Assembly (NCBI GenBank): GCA_035279525.1
Contig: DATEHQ010000159.1
Coordinates: forward strand, 1 to 64,000
Origin: DATEHQ01 sp035279525
Lineage (GTDB): Bacteria > Chloroflexota > Dormibacteria > Dormibacterales > Dormibacteraceae
DNA: 64,000 nt
Reading direction: 5' to 3'
Position numbers and translations under genes: made by a program. Positions 32,741 to 40,389 of this stretch are shown here, one piece after another; position 1 is the first letter of the stretch; each line of letters opens with the position of its first letter. Under the pieces are notes generated by a model, which saw only the letters and a list, made by a program, of their open reading frames with translations, was not told the DNA's origin and searched no databases.

Positions 32741-34144
32741 CTAGGCTCCGGCGCTCTCCATCGCGTCGCCCTCGCGCGTGATCGCGCCCGGCTGGGCGGG
32801 TTCGGTCCCCGCGCCCGGGGATGCCCGGCCGAGCTCGGCCGCGGACCTCCACTGCCGGGACGCGGCCGCGACATCGCCGCGCCTCTCCAGCAGCTCCGCG
32901 AAGCGGATGTGGCATTCACGGAGCCGCTCGGGCATTTCGAGACCCTCGAGGATGTGCAGCGCATCCGCGAAGCATCGGTCGGCTGCGTCGTGGTGCTGCC
33001 CCAGCTCCTCGAGCTCGGCCCGGGTCATCTGCGCGTTCGCCACGACGAGCTGCTCCTTGGTGAATTCGCCCTGCTTCAGCGCTTCGTTCACGTACGTCAT
33101 GGCCTGGTCGAGGTCGCCTTTCTTGAGCGCGACCTCGGCGAGGTTGCCGAGGATGTAGCCGCGGCCCTTGCGGTCGATGCCCAGCTCTTCCGAGCCGACA
33201 AGCGCTCGGCGCAGGTGGTCCTCCGCCGAGACCAGGTTGCCCTGCTGGAGCAGCAGCTCGCCGACATCGTTCTCGACTCGGTAGATGGCGCTGAGGTCTG
33301 ACTCGATCGAATAGAGCGCCAGCGCCTTCTCGAAATGCTGACGGGCTCGCGCCGGCTGGTTCAGGCTTTGATACACGGTCCCGAGGCCATGGTGCATCTT
33401 GGCCAGCTGCAGCAGGTCTTTGACCGCGCCCGCCGCCTCGAGGGCCGCCTCGTAATAGCGCATCGCCTGGGCCCACGCGTGTGAGGCGACGTACATGGAG
33501 GCGATGTGGCCGAGGATCCGCGCCTCAGTCGCTGCCGAGCGAGGCTTGAGGCGGCGACCTCGCTCGAGCGCTTCGTGCGCCCAGGAGATCGCGCGCGGGT
33601 CGTCGAGCAGGCCCATCGCGGCCGACTCCCAGTCCAGCGCCTCGACGGCCATCCATTCGTCGCCGAGCGACTCGAAAGCTGCTCTGGCGCTGGAGAGGTG
33701 CTCGACGGCGGGGAGCGGCTGGACCAGGCGGCAGTGCGCCTGGCCGAGGTAGAAGCCGAGCATCGCGCGGCTGCTCTTGCTCCACTGCCTTTCGAGCAAG
33801 GGGGTCGCGACCTGGACCACCTTTTGGAACTCGCGCGTCAGGGTCAGCTTTTCGAGCTCGCGCAGCTCGTGGTGGCCGGCGGTGATCTGCGGCACCGCGT
33901 CGGGTTCGATGAGGAAGAATTCGAGCGGCTTGCGAGTGCGCTCGGCGATCAATTCGAGGGTCTCGAAGGACGGCCGCGACCGGCCCGTCTCGATCAGGTG
34001 TATCGCGGCGCGCGACACGACTCCCCCGGCCACCTGGGCCAGGGTCAGGCCGGCTTCATTCCTGGCCTGGAGGACCGAGCCCGACCGGATGGGAATGCCC
34101 TTGCGCCTCCCACGCCGTTTGCTGTCGAGCATGGCGGTGAGCAT
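32741..34144 (-). CDS. XRE-family regulator with a TPR sensor domain (RRNPP-like architecture)
   Basis: A 467-aa protein (ATG at 34132 would shorten it by 4). Residues about 22-78 form an XRE helix-turn-helix (VLQARNEAGLTLAQVAGGV, SRAAIHLIETGRSRPSFETL, ERTRKPLEFFL). From about 95 to 435 there are helical TPR repeats (GLGTVYQSLNQPARARQHFEKALALY, LGNLAEVALKKGDLDQAMTYVNEAL). HTH plus TPR is the architecture of peptide-responsive RRNPP regulators (PlcR, Rgg, NprR, AimR) and of some antibiotic regulators. A 31-aa secreted-peptide gene lies 33 bp upstream on the same strand and a large palindrome is 170 bp upstream. It precedes the Bell/NLR genes by 172 bp and probably controls them. Confidence 0.83.
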   Translation of the reverse strand: MLTAMLDSKRRGRRKGIPIRSGSVLQARNEAGLTLAQVAGGVVSRAAIHLIETGRSRPSFETLELIAERTRKPLEFFLIEPDAVPQITAGHHELRELEKLTLTREFQKVVQVATPLLERQWSKSSRAMLGFYLGQAHCRLVQPLPAVEHLSSARAAFESLGDEWMAVEALDWESAAMGLLDDPRAISWAHEALERGRRLKPRSAATEARILGHIASMYVASHAWAQAMRYYEAALEAAGAVKDLLQLAKMHHGLGTVYQSLNQPARARQHFEKALALYSIESDLSAIYRVENDVGELLLQQGNLVSAEDHLRRALVGSEELGIDRKGRGYILGNLAEVALKKGDLDQAMTYVNEALKQGEFTKEQLVVANAQMTRAELEELGQHHDAADRCFADALHILEGLEMPERLRECHIRFAELLERRGDVAAASRQWRSAAELGRASPGAGTEPAQPGAITREGDAMESAGA

Positions 34145-34177
34145 ACCGCCACGCTCGACAGACGGGCAAATTGAACT

Positions 34178-34273
34178 TTACGGCGTGGGTCCGATCCGAT
34201 CCGCCAGCGCGGGGACGACCGCCGCCGCAAAAACCACCAACGTCAGCAGGAAGGACAGGCCGAGTTTCCGCAT
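34178..34273 (-). CDS. 31-aa secreted peptide with a possible 7-residue mature signal
   Basis: This short frame starts at an ATG with an almost perfect ribosome site (GGAGGTG, spaced 4 nt). It encodes a basic start (MRKLG), a hydrophobic core (LSFLLTLVVFAAAVV) and a signal peptidase I motif PALA. After it only seven residues remain: DRIGPTP, then the stop. Mature C-terminal peptides of 5-8 residues released from a signal peptide are the hallmark of peptides such as PapR and Phr that bind TPR regulators. An XRE-TPR regulator follows 33 bp downstream. A non-signalling exported micropeptide is the alternative. The exact cleavage and import are unknown. Confidence 0.55.
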   Translation of the reverse strand: MRKLGLSFLLTLVVFAAAVVPALADRIGPTP

Positions 34274-34313
34274 CGCGCACCTCCAGTGGGGATGAGATGC
34301 ATCGAGTCTGGCT

Positions 34314-34337
34314 TGAATTGACTGATCAGTCAATTCA
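34314..34337. promoter_or_regulatory. 24-bp perfect palindrome upstream of the peptide/XRE operon
   Basis: The sequence TGAATTGACTGA is followed directly by its reverse complement, with no spacer. It lies 41 bp upstream of the peptide gene, in the shared region with the + strand membrane cassette. Each arm carries TTGACTGA, and the half-site TTGACTG recurs as the -35 box of the + promoter at 34351. It is a natural operator for the XRE-TPR regulator. Confidence 0.7.
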
Positions 34338-34350
34338 GCTCTCGGCACAC

Positions 34351-34378
34351 TTGACTGCAAATCGGCGAGGGTCATAAT
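34351..34378 (+). promoter_or_regulatory. Sigma70-like promoter for the membrane cassette, nearly leaderless
   Basis: TTGACT at 34351-34356, a 16-nt spacer, and CATAAT at 34373-34378. The predicted transcription start is about 34385 and the GTG start is at 34388. Confidence 0.65.
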
Positions 34379-34387
34379 TTCGCCCTG

Positions 34388-34759
34388 GTGAGGCAGCCGA
34401 CCGGGGGCCGGGAAACCCGCTTCCTGGTCACCCTGGCGAGGGCTCCGCACCTGGGCAAAGCCGGCGTGGGCGTGCTCGCCCTGGCCGTCGCCGGGACGCT
34501 CGTGGAGCAGCGGCTGGGCGCGATCTCCCTCATCACCGCGGGGTTTCTCGCCTTCGCCGCGCTGACCGGGACGCTGTTCCTGCTGTGCCTCTACGACCTC
34601 GCCATCAGCGTCCTGAGGCTCGGCTACCGCCAGCCCGACGGCTCAAAGCTGCCAGAGCCGTTCGAGATGGCCTCCGACGTCGCGCAGGAGTACGTGCGGT
34701 GGCTCGCTCCGCTCGGCTTCGTGGTCGGCATCATCTTCGGTCACTACTTCTGGCAGTGA
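34388..34759 (+). CDS. Small membrane protein 1 of a three-gene cassette
   Basis: A 123-aa protein from GTG at 34388, at the predicted transcript start. Two or three membrane segments (about residues 25-43, 48-72 and 105-121) flank a soluble stretch (YRQPDGSKLPEPFEMASDVAQEYVRW). It ends with GIIFGHYFWQ, a motif matched by GALIGHFFWNTW in the third gene of the cassette. No family recognised. The overlapping TGATG with the next gene indicates coupled translation. Confidence 0.6.
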   Translation: MRQPTGGRETRFLVTLARAPHLGKAGVGVLALAVAGTLVEQRLGAISLITAGFLAFAALTGTLFLLCLYDLAISVLRLGYRQPDGSKLPEPFEMASDVAQEYVRWLAPLGFVVGIIFGHYFWQ

Positions 34760-35265
34760 TGCGAATCGAGGAGCGCTGGCCGTTCCCGACCTGGCTCGTC
34801 AGGTCGGCGCTCGGAGCCACAGCCCTGGGCCTGCTCCTGGTGCTGTGGGAGACATGGTCGGCCACGAGCTCCGCGCGGACGGGTCTCTGCAAGCTGGCGA
34901 ACGGCGCGCCGCTGACCACCTACGCGTATCCCAGCGAGGCATTCGTATTCACCGCGATCGGGGCATACGTGGCGGGCCACCTGACCAGCAGATACGTGGT
35001 CGAGGTGCGGCCCGCGCTGTCCGCGCTCCTTGGTGAGGCGGCCTTCGAGCGGCGCGGCATCGTGCTTGCGGTGAAGGTGACCGCGACCGGGTTTCTGCTC
35101 GTGGTCACGATCCTGAACCTGTACGAGGCGCACGCTTTCGCCACCGGTGTCTGGCCCATCACCTACTACGCGTGGTGCGCCACCGCGGCCAGTCCCCTGC
35201 TCGCGCTGGCGGGCGCCGGCGCGGTGTCGTTCCTGATCGGACGGTGGCTTTGGGTAGCGAAGTAG
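34759..35265 (+). CDS. Small membrane protein 2 of the cassette
   Basis: A 168-aa protein from ATG at 34759. Four hydrophobic segments (about residues 12-32, 54-72, 96-118 and 135-162) are connected by short loops. It contains a conserved-looking TSSARTGLCKLANGAPLTTYAYPSE loop outside or inside the membrane. Function is unknown. It overlaps the first gene by one base and the third by about 20 bases. Confidence 0.6.
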   Translation: MRIEERWPFPTWLVRSALGATALGLLLVLWETWSATSSARTGLCKLANGAPLTTYAYPSEAFVFTAIGAYVAGHLTSRYVVEVRPALSALLGEAAFERRGIVLAVKVTATGFLLVVTILNLYEAHAFATGVWPITYYAWCATAASPLLALAGAGAVSFLIGRWLWVAK

Positions 35266-35495
35266 CCGACGTCACCACCAACCTGGGCCTTTTCAAGGTC
35301 GGCCTGGTCGTCTTCGGTCTGCTGTTGATCGTGATCGTCGTGGACGCGGTCCTGATCACGCGGCGGGAGGACACGTACTTCGGCCACTGGGCGCAGGCGT
35401 GGGCGCGTCGCTATCCGGCCTTTGCCCTCGCCATCTCCTTCTTCTTCGGAGCCCTGATCGGACACTTTTTCTGGAACACCTGGAACCCCGGCTAG
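35244..35495 (+). CDS. Small membrane protein 3 of the cassette
   Basis: An 83-aa protein. GTG at 35244 (or TTG at 35250) gives a short N-terminus before two membrane segments (LFKVGLVVFGLLLIVIVVDAVL and FALAISFFFGALIG). Its end, GHFFWNTWNPG, repeats the GHYFWQ ending of the first cassette protein, so the two may form a complex or be remnants of an ancestral duplication. Family unknown. Confidence 0.55.
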   Translation: MALGSEVADVTTNLGLFKVGLVVFGLLLIVIVVDAVLITRREDTYFGHWAQAWARRYPAFALAISFFFGALIGHFFWNTWNPG

Positions 35496-35537
35496 AACGT
35501 GATGGCCTCGTTCGTGTTCGTGGTCACCGGAGCTCGG

Positions 35538-36122
35538 TCACTGCTCGCCCGTGTGGGCGGGCGTCAACCTCCCGGCGCGAGAGGCGCCGGCTGAGGCAGC
35601 GGCCTGCCTCTTGCGCACGACGTTTGTCACCGGGCATCCCGGGCCCGCTCGGCACACGCCGGTGTGACACATCCGGCACATCCATCGGGTCGCGCCGGGC
35701 TCTCGCATGAGGCTCACCAGCATCTTCGACTGAAGCCGCTCGAGGCTCTGGCGCTCCTGATCGCTGAGTGAGCGGAGGGCGTGCTCGAGCACTTCCGCCC
35801 GTGCCGCGGCCACCTTCTCCGCGGCACGACGTCCGGCCGCGGTCAGTGAGACGGAGATGGTGCGGCCGTCCGGTCCGGCGCCGCGGGACACGTATCCCGC
35901 GGCACCCAGCCGGTCGAGCAGGCGTACCGTCCCGGACGAGCTCAGGCCGAGCACGCGGCCGAGCAGGTCGACCGACGGCCGGTGGTTGAACTGACGCAGC
36001 CAGGAGAGCGCCGCCGCCTCCGACTCCGAGCGCCGGGTCGATCCGGAAACCGCCTCCGCGGTCCGGTCGATGACGACCAGCGAAAGGGCGCCGAGCAGGT
36101 TGCCGGTCCGATCGAACGGCAC
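35538..36122 (-). CDS. MarR-family regulator with a C-terminal cysteine cluster
   Basis: From GTG at 36122 the protein is 194 aa; the longer frame upstream is antisense-type shadow. The winged helix is clear: SWLRQFNHRPSVDLLGRVLGLSSSGTVRLLDRLGAAGYVSRG, then the DGRTISVSLTAAGR wing. The tail contains WMCRMCHTGVCRAGPGCPV, a C-x2-C-x4-C-x5-C cluster seen in one branch of actinobacterial-type MarR proteins. It could bind a metal or sense oxidants. It lies 5 bp downstream of the DUF3224 gene. The palindrome at 36541-36561 is the expected operator for the operon. Confidence 0.8.
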   Translation of the reverse strand: MPFDRTGNLLGALSLVVIDRTAEAVSGSTRRSESEAAALSWLRQFNHRPSVDLLGRVLGLSSSGTVRLLDRLGAAGYVSRGAGPDGRTISVSLTAAGRRAAEKVAAARAEVLEHALRSLSDQERQSLERLQSKMLVSLMREPGATRWMCRMCHTGVCRAGPGCPVTNVVRKRQAAASAGASRAGRLTPAHTGEQ

Positions 36123-36127
36123 TGTCC

Positions 36128-36523
36128 CTATGCCCTGGTGAGCTCCAGGTCGTAGGTGCCTTCCGACCCGTGCGGGGCGACCGACGATCCCTTTCCGATG
36201 AAAGCCTCGAGGCCGCCTGACCCTGCATGCGGGACGACGGACATCTTCGTGCGGGCGGCTCCTCCGTCGAAGGTGCCCTCGCTCTTCATCACGAGCACAC
36301 CTTTCTTTTCGCCGACCCCGCCGTCGAACTTCATGTATCCCGTGTAGACGGCCGTTCCGTCGTCGCGATAGCACATCAGCAAGTCCCAGGCTCCGTGGCC
36401 CTCGAGGCCTCCGGTGTAGTCCTGCGTGATGTGCGCACGCGTCACCTTTCCTTTGCCCGCGAGCTCTTCGATGGTCTCCTCCTTCCAGTCGGTGACGTGG
36501 AACTTTCCCTTCACCCTTGCCAT
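36128..36523 (-). CDS. DUF3224-family protein
   Basis: The ATG at 36523 has a GGAGGATG ribosome site and gives 131 aa. The sequence matches the DUF3224 beta-barrel family: KGKFHVTDWKEETI, QDYTGGLEGHGAWDLLMCYRDDGTAVYTGYMKFDG, VMKSEGTFDGG and KGSSVAPHGSEGTYDLEL. These small allene-oxide-cyclase-like barrels are widespread in Actinobacteria and are often paired with MarR or TetR genes. Function is unknown; ligand binding is plausible. It is the first gene of the MarR operon and is preceded by a 21-bp palindrome. Confidence 0.85.
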   Translation of the reverse strand: MARVKGKFHVTDWKEETIEELAGKGKVTRAHITQDYTGGLEGHGAWDLLMCYRDDGTAVYTGYMKFDGGVGEKKGVLVMKSEGTFDGGAARTKMSVVPHAGSGGLEAFIGKGSSVAPHGSEGTYDLELTRA

Positions 36524-36540
36524 CGCATCCTCCTTCAAAC

Positions 36541-36561
36541 TGATGTGTGAGTCACACATCA
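36541..36561. promoter_or_regulatory. 21-bp palindromic operator of the MarR operon
   Basis: TGATGTGTGA, a single G, then TCACACATCA: 10-bp perfect arms. It lies 18 bp upstream of the DUF3224 start. MarR-type dimers typically bind such sites and repress their own operon. Confidence 0.7.
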
Positions 36562-36632
36562 ATCTACGCTGGGTGAGCTGGCGAAGTCAACGGGACGGCC
36601 GCGAGAGCCCGTCGGGGCTCACCGGCAGCTGG

Positions 36633-37727
36633 TCAGGCGGTGGCGCGCCTCAGCGGGGCGCCGACCTCGTGCAGGAAGCTGAGGATCTCCTGGTATGAGC
36701 GATAGATCGACGTCTCGTAGTAGGGGACGTCGAGCTCCGCGCAGTAGTCGCGCACGATCCTGTGCGCGCGGCGGATGTTGCAGCGGGGCATAGTCGGAAA
36801 CAGGTGGTGCTCGATCTGGTAGTTGAGCGATCCGTAGATCAGGTCTGTGATCGGGTTGGACCTGACGTTGCGCGAGGTCAGCACCTGCGAGCGCAGGAAG
36901 TCGAGCTCCTGTCCCTTCTCGATCTGGGGCATTCCTTTGTGGTTCGGCGCGAAGACGGACGCGAGGTAGAAGCCACCCACGCATTTCTGTATCACGATGA
37001 CCAGCAAAGCGCGCCAGGGCCCGACCATCACGACGATCAGCGCGGGCAAGAGGAGCGCATGAAGGCAGAGGGTGCCGACCTCGACCCACCGCAATTTCTC
37101 GCGCGTGTTGACGAGGAAGCGAACACTCGCGACGTGCATCGTCCAGGCCAGGCCGAACAGGAGTGGAAAGAAGAGCCCGGCCTGGTGCCGCGCGACCCAG
37201 CGCCACAGGCCCCTTTTGGCCATCGCCTGCTCCTGGGAGTAGGCGATCACGCCGATGTCGATATCCGGATCGAGATCGACATGGTTGGGGTTGCCGTGGT
37301 GGCGGTTGTGCTTGTCCACCCACCAGCCATGGCTCATGCCCAGCAGGCCGTTTCCGGTGACGATCCCGATCACCGTGTTGAGCCGGCGGCTCGGAAACAT
37401 CTGACGGTGTCCCGAATCGTGCAGCTGGAAACCGAGCTGGCCGGAGATGAAGCCCAGCGCGGCGGCGACCAGCGCGGTGGCCCACGCGGAATGCACGAGC
37501 GTGAGAGCCCACAGGCAGCCCGCGAAGAAGACTGAGTTGGTGATCAGCATCAGCGTGTAGTAGCCGGGGCGCTTTCTCATCAGTCCGGCCGCCTCGATGC
37601 GGCGCTTGAGCTCCGCGTACGGCTGCGCTATGCGGGCCGGCAGGTTGGAGGCAGGTGTGGCGGCGATCAACGGCGTGCTCCTGACTCGAACACGCTCGGC
37701 GAGGCGAACGGCGCGTTCGAGAAGCAC
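36633..37727 (-). CDS. Fatty acid desaturase (membrane, acyl-lipid type)
   Basis: A 364-aa integral membrane enzyme with the three histidine boxes that hold the diiron centre: HDSGH (about residue 103), HNRHH (about 139) and QIEHH (about 305). Hydrophobic helices lie around residues 58-90, 112-130, 180-200 and 215-240. The third box with Gln in place of the first His is typical of front-end or DesA3-type acyl desaturases. It would introduce double bonds into membrane lipids, using reduced ferredoxin or cytochrome. No redox partner gene is nearby. The start at GTG 37727 includes about 35 extra residues; a later start is possible. Confidence 0.88.
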   Translation of the reverse strand: MLLERAVRLAERVRVRSTPLIAATPASNLPARIAQPYAELKRRIEAAGLMRKRPGYYTLMLITNSVFFAGCLWALTLVHSAWATALVAAALGFISGQLGFQLHDSGHRQMFPSRRLNTVIGIVTGNGLLGMSHGWWVDKHNRHHGNPNHVDLDPDIDIGVIAYSQEQAMAKRGLWRWVARHQAGLFFPLLFGLAWTMHVASVRFLVNTREKLRWVEVGTLCLHALLLPALIVVMVGPWRALLVIVIQKCVGGFYLASVFAPNHKGMPQIEKGQELDFLRSQVLTSRNVRSNPITDLIYGSLNYQIEHHLFPTMPRCNIRRAHRIVRDYCAELDVPYYETSIYRSYQEILSFLHEVGAPLRRATA

Positions 37728-37770
37728 CGCTCCGCCACGTCGCCCCGAAGGGAACAGGGCACTGGCCGCA

Positions 37771-39129
37771 TCATACCGGCGCGGCGGTGGCCCGGCGGGT
37801 GACCAGGCTCGCGAGAATCAGCGCCGCGGAAACCAGGGCGAGCGCCACCGCGATCGCATGCAGGCCGCTCGTGGTTGCGCCGTTCCTGAAAACGGAGGCG
37901 AGCACGGCTGAAGCGACCGTCGCTCCGACGTAGCGGAAAGTCTGGAACTGACCGCCTGCCCACGAGATCCGTTCGCGAGGCGTGGCTTCGTACAGAGCGG
38001 CCTGGAGCCCCAGGGTGTTGAAGCCGCTCGGCACGCCCATCACGACGGTGGCGGCGGCCACCACGAGCACGGCCGTCGCCGGTCCCACTCCAAGCATGAG
38101 GAGGCTTCCCGCGAGCAGGAACACCGAGCCGAAAACCAGCGCGGCCCGGGGACCGCGACGGTTGATCAGCATCGAAGCCATGGGCGTGACGAGCACGCTG
38201 ACTCCCGTGAGCGGGAGCACGACGAGGCCGGCCGTGCGCGCGTCGTGGCCGCCGACCTGCTCCAGCCAGACGGGCAGGGCGAAAAAGAACGAATAGAAGA
38301 CGAAGGTGACGGCCGCGAACTGCAGGAAGACCGCGACCATCGCAGGACTCCGCGCGAGCAGCCGCAGGTCGAAGAAAGGCGTCCGGTGCCGCAACTCCCT
38401 GATCGCGAGCAGCAGCGCCGCGACAGGGACGAGCGCGAGCAGGATCCAGCCCTGCAAGGTCCCGATCTCGATCAGCGCGGCGAGCAGCGGCACGAGCGTC
38501 GCGGCGAAGAGCACGACGCCGACCAGGTCGAGGTCGCCCAGTCCACTCGCACTTGTGTCGGAGGGCGGCGCCGCCGGCAGCCAGCGGAGCCCGAGACCCA
38601 GACCGAGACCGATGAGCGTCAGCGGCAGGTTGACCAGAAAAATCGCCTGCCATCCCCACAGCGTGAGCAGCACGCCGCCCACCGTCGGACCGAGGGCGGC
38701 GCCTGCGGATGCGGCGACCGAGAGCACGGCCAGGGACTGAGCCGGCACTCGGTTGCCTCCGGCCGCGCGGATCAACCCCAGGCCGGAGGGAAAGGCCGTC
38801 GACGTGGCGAACGCCTGGACGCAGCGGATCGCGACGAGTGAACCGAAGCTCGGCGCGAAGGGCGCGACGGCAGAGACCACCGCCGCGACACCAAGGCCGG
38901 ACAGAAAGACGCGGCGAGGCCCGACGAGGTCGGCAAGCCGCCCCATCAATGGCTGTCCGACGGCGCCGGTGAGGTAGAACGCCGAGATCAACCATGTGGA
39001 CGTGCCGATGCTGACGTGGAAATCCTGGTGGATGGCGACCAGCGCCACCGCCACCATCGAGGAGTTGAGGGGATTGAGGATCGTCCCGAGGGCGATCGCC
39101 ACCAGGAGGCGCCAACGGGAGTCGATCAA
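37771..39129 (-). CDS. MFS drug/efflux transporter (DHA2-like, 14-helix type)
   Basis: A 452-aa membrane protein with the major-facilitator layout. The N-terminal motif LNPLNSSMVAVALVAIHQDF resembles the DHA2 motif D1, GRLADLVGPRRVFLSG is motif A between helices 2 and 3, and LGPTVGGVLLTLWGWQAIFLVN is motif C, which is specific to drug/H+ antiporters. It probably exports hydrophobic compounds. It starts 4 bp after the stop of another MFS gene in the same operon (TTG start). Substrate cannot be deduced. Confidence 0.88.
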   Translation of the reverse strand: MIDSRWRLLVAIALGTILNPLNSSMVAVALVAIHQDFHVSIGTSTWLISAFYLTGAVGQPLMGRLADLVGPRRVFLSGLGVAAVVSAVAPFAPSFGSLVAIRCVQAFATSTAFPSGLGLIRAAGGNRVPAQSLAVLSVAASAGAALGPTVGGVLLTLWGWQAIFLVNLPLTLIGLGLGLGLRWLPAAPPSDTSASGLGDLDLVGVVLFAATLVPLLAALIEIGTLQGWILLALVPVAALLLAIRELRHRTPFFDLRLLARSPAMVAVFLQFAAVTFVFYSFFFALPVWLEQVGGHDARTAGLVVLPLTGVSVLVTPMASMLINRRGPRAALVFGSVFLLAGSLLMLGVGPATAVLVVAAATVVMGVPSGFNTLGLQAALYEATPRERISWAGGQFQTFRYVGATVASAVLASVFRNGATTSGLHAIAVALALVSAALILASLVTRRATAAPV

Positions 39130-39133
39130 ACGA

Positions 39134-40327
39134 TCAGCGCGTCGCGCGGACTTCGTGCTCCGCGCGCCTGCGCCTGTATCCGAGGTAGAGCGCGATGTCG
39201 TAAAGAGACTTCGTCACACCGGCGACGACGAATGGAGTGCCGAGCGCGGCGCCCTGAATCGCGGCACCTGTGATCGCCGGTCCCGCCGCGCCGGCGATGC
39301 CCCGCGTGAGGCCTGTGACCGCCACTGCGCCGCTGCGTTCGTTGGGCCGCACGATGCTCACGACATAGGCCTGGCGCGCGGGGATGTCCATCGACTGCGC
39401 CGCCGACCAGACGATCAAGAGGCCGACCGCCCACCAGAGGTTGGGCAGCAGTGGAAAGGCGAGCAGCAACAGGTTGGAGGGCAGGTGCGTGAAGACCATC
39501 GTGTTGATCAGACCGATGCGATCCGCCAGCCGCCCGGCCAGCTCGAAGCACAGCGCGCCGAGCAGCTGCATGGCGGCGAAGGTGGGCCCGATGACCGCGG
39601 GGGTCGCGCCAAACTTCAGGTGCAGCCAGTAGGCGAGGAGCGAGCGGGCCACGAGCCCCCCGCCGAAGGCGTCGATCCCAAAGAGCGCCGACAGGCCGAT
39701 GAGCGGCCGCAGGTTGCCGAAGGCCGGAGCGCGAGCCTCACCCTCGACGCCGGGTGACAGGAACAGCGCAAGCAGCGCCGCAGCCAGGCCGATCGCGGCG
39801 TACAGCCCGAAGAGCGCCTGGGTCCGCGGGACGTCTGAGCCGAACGCCGCCAGCAGTCCTCCGCCCGCTGCCGCCAGCGAACCTGTCAGCGAGTACCGGC
39901 CGAAGGCGCGATTGCGTCCGGCCGCGGTGGTCGCCTCGGTGAGGATCGCCTGCTCCACGGCGAGAAACGGGCCGGTGTCCGTGCCGGCCACGCCCAGCAT
40001 GCCGGTGAGGCCGGCGAGGACGAACAGCCAGTACTGCGTGGCGAAGACCATGACCACGCCGCAGGCCGCCATCAACAGACCCGTGGCCGCCAGCGTGCGC
40101 CGCCTGCCGATGCGCCCCTGCGCAAATGCCGCCACCAGGCCGGTGATCGCGGCCGCGGCGAAACCAAAAGCCAGGACGCTTCCGATCTGCAGAGCCGAGA
40201 GGCGGCGGTCCTGGAGATAGAGCCCGGTGAGGACGGCTGAGAGTCCAAAGGCCACAGCGCGGAGGAACCGAATCAGAAAGAGGATCCACAGGTCGCGCCG
40301 GCTCCGGGGAGACGCGACGCTCTGCAT
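39134..40327 (-). CDS. MFS transporter (12-helix type)
   Basis: A 397-aa membrane protein with about twelve hydrophobic helices. A basic start (SPRSRRDLW) is followed by FLIRFLRAVAFGLSAVLTGLYL, a motif A-like GRIGRRRTLAATG, and a central cytoplasmic loop (SPGVEGEARAPAFG). The second half has a second motif A-like AGRLADRIG. The family is a general solute exporter or importer group close to those annotated as multidrug transporters. It is upstream of a second MFS gene. Divergent from the LysE-type exporter gene with 62 bp between starts. Confidence 0.85.
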   Translation of the reverse strand: MQSVASPRSRRDLWILFLIRFLRAVAFGLSAVLTGLYLQDRRLSALQIGSVLAFGFAAAAITGLVAAFAQGRIGRRRTLAATGLLMAACGVVMVFATQYWLFVLAGLTGMLGVAGTDTGPFLAVEQAILTEATTAAGRNRAFGRYSLTGSLAAAGGGLLAAFGSDVPRTQALFGLYAAIGLAAALLALFLSPGVEGEARAPAFGNLRPLIGLSALFGIDAFGGGLVARSLLAYWLHLKFGATPAVIGPTFAAMQLLGALCFELAGRLADRIGLINTMVFTHLPSNLLLLAFPLLPNLWWAVGLLIVWSAAQSMDIPARQAYVVSIVRPNERSGAVAVTGLTRGIAGAAGPAITGAAIQGAALGTPFVVAGVTKSLYDIALYLGYRRRRAEHEVRATR

Positions 40328-40359
40328 CGAGACGTAAAGCTAGACCCTCGAGGATGGGA

Positions 40360-40380
40360 TCATCTGAGCGACCAGATGAA
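40360..40380. promoter_or_regulatory. Inverted repeat upstream of lysE-type gene
   Basis: TCATCTG and CAGATGA separated by 6 nt just before the AGGAG ribosome site. Could be an operator or a translational hairpin; short enough to be chance. Confidence 0.25.
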
Positions 40381-40389
40381 GGAGTTGGG

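Noticed and set aside
29638..32781. A 1047-codon + strand open frame
   Set aside because: It lies antisense to the NLR and Bell-like genes and is Arg/Asp/His-rich with no domain pattern; high GC leaves the frame open.
34178..34450. The longer 90-codon reading of the peptide frame
   Set aside because: The upstream part runs through the palindrome and promoter and has no ribosome site; the internal ATG at 34273 has a near-perfect one.
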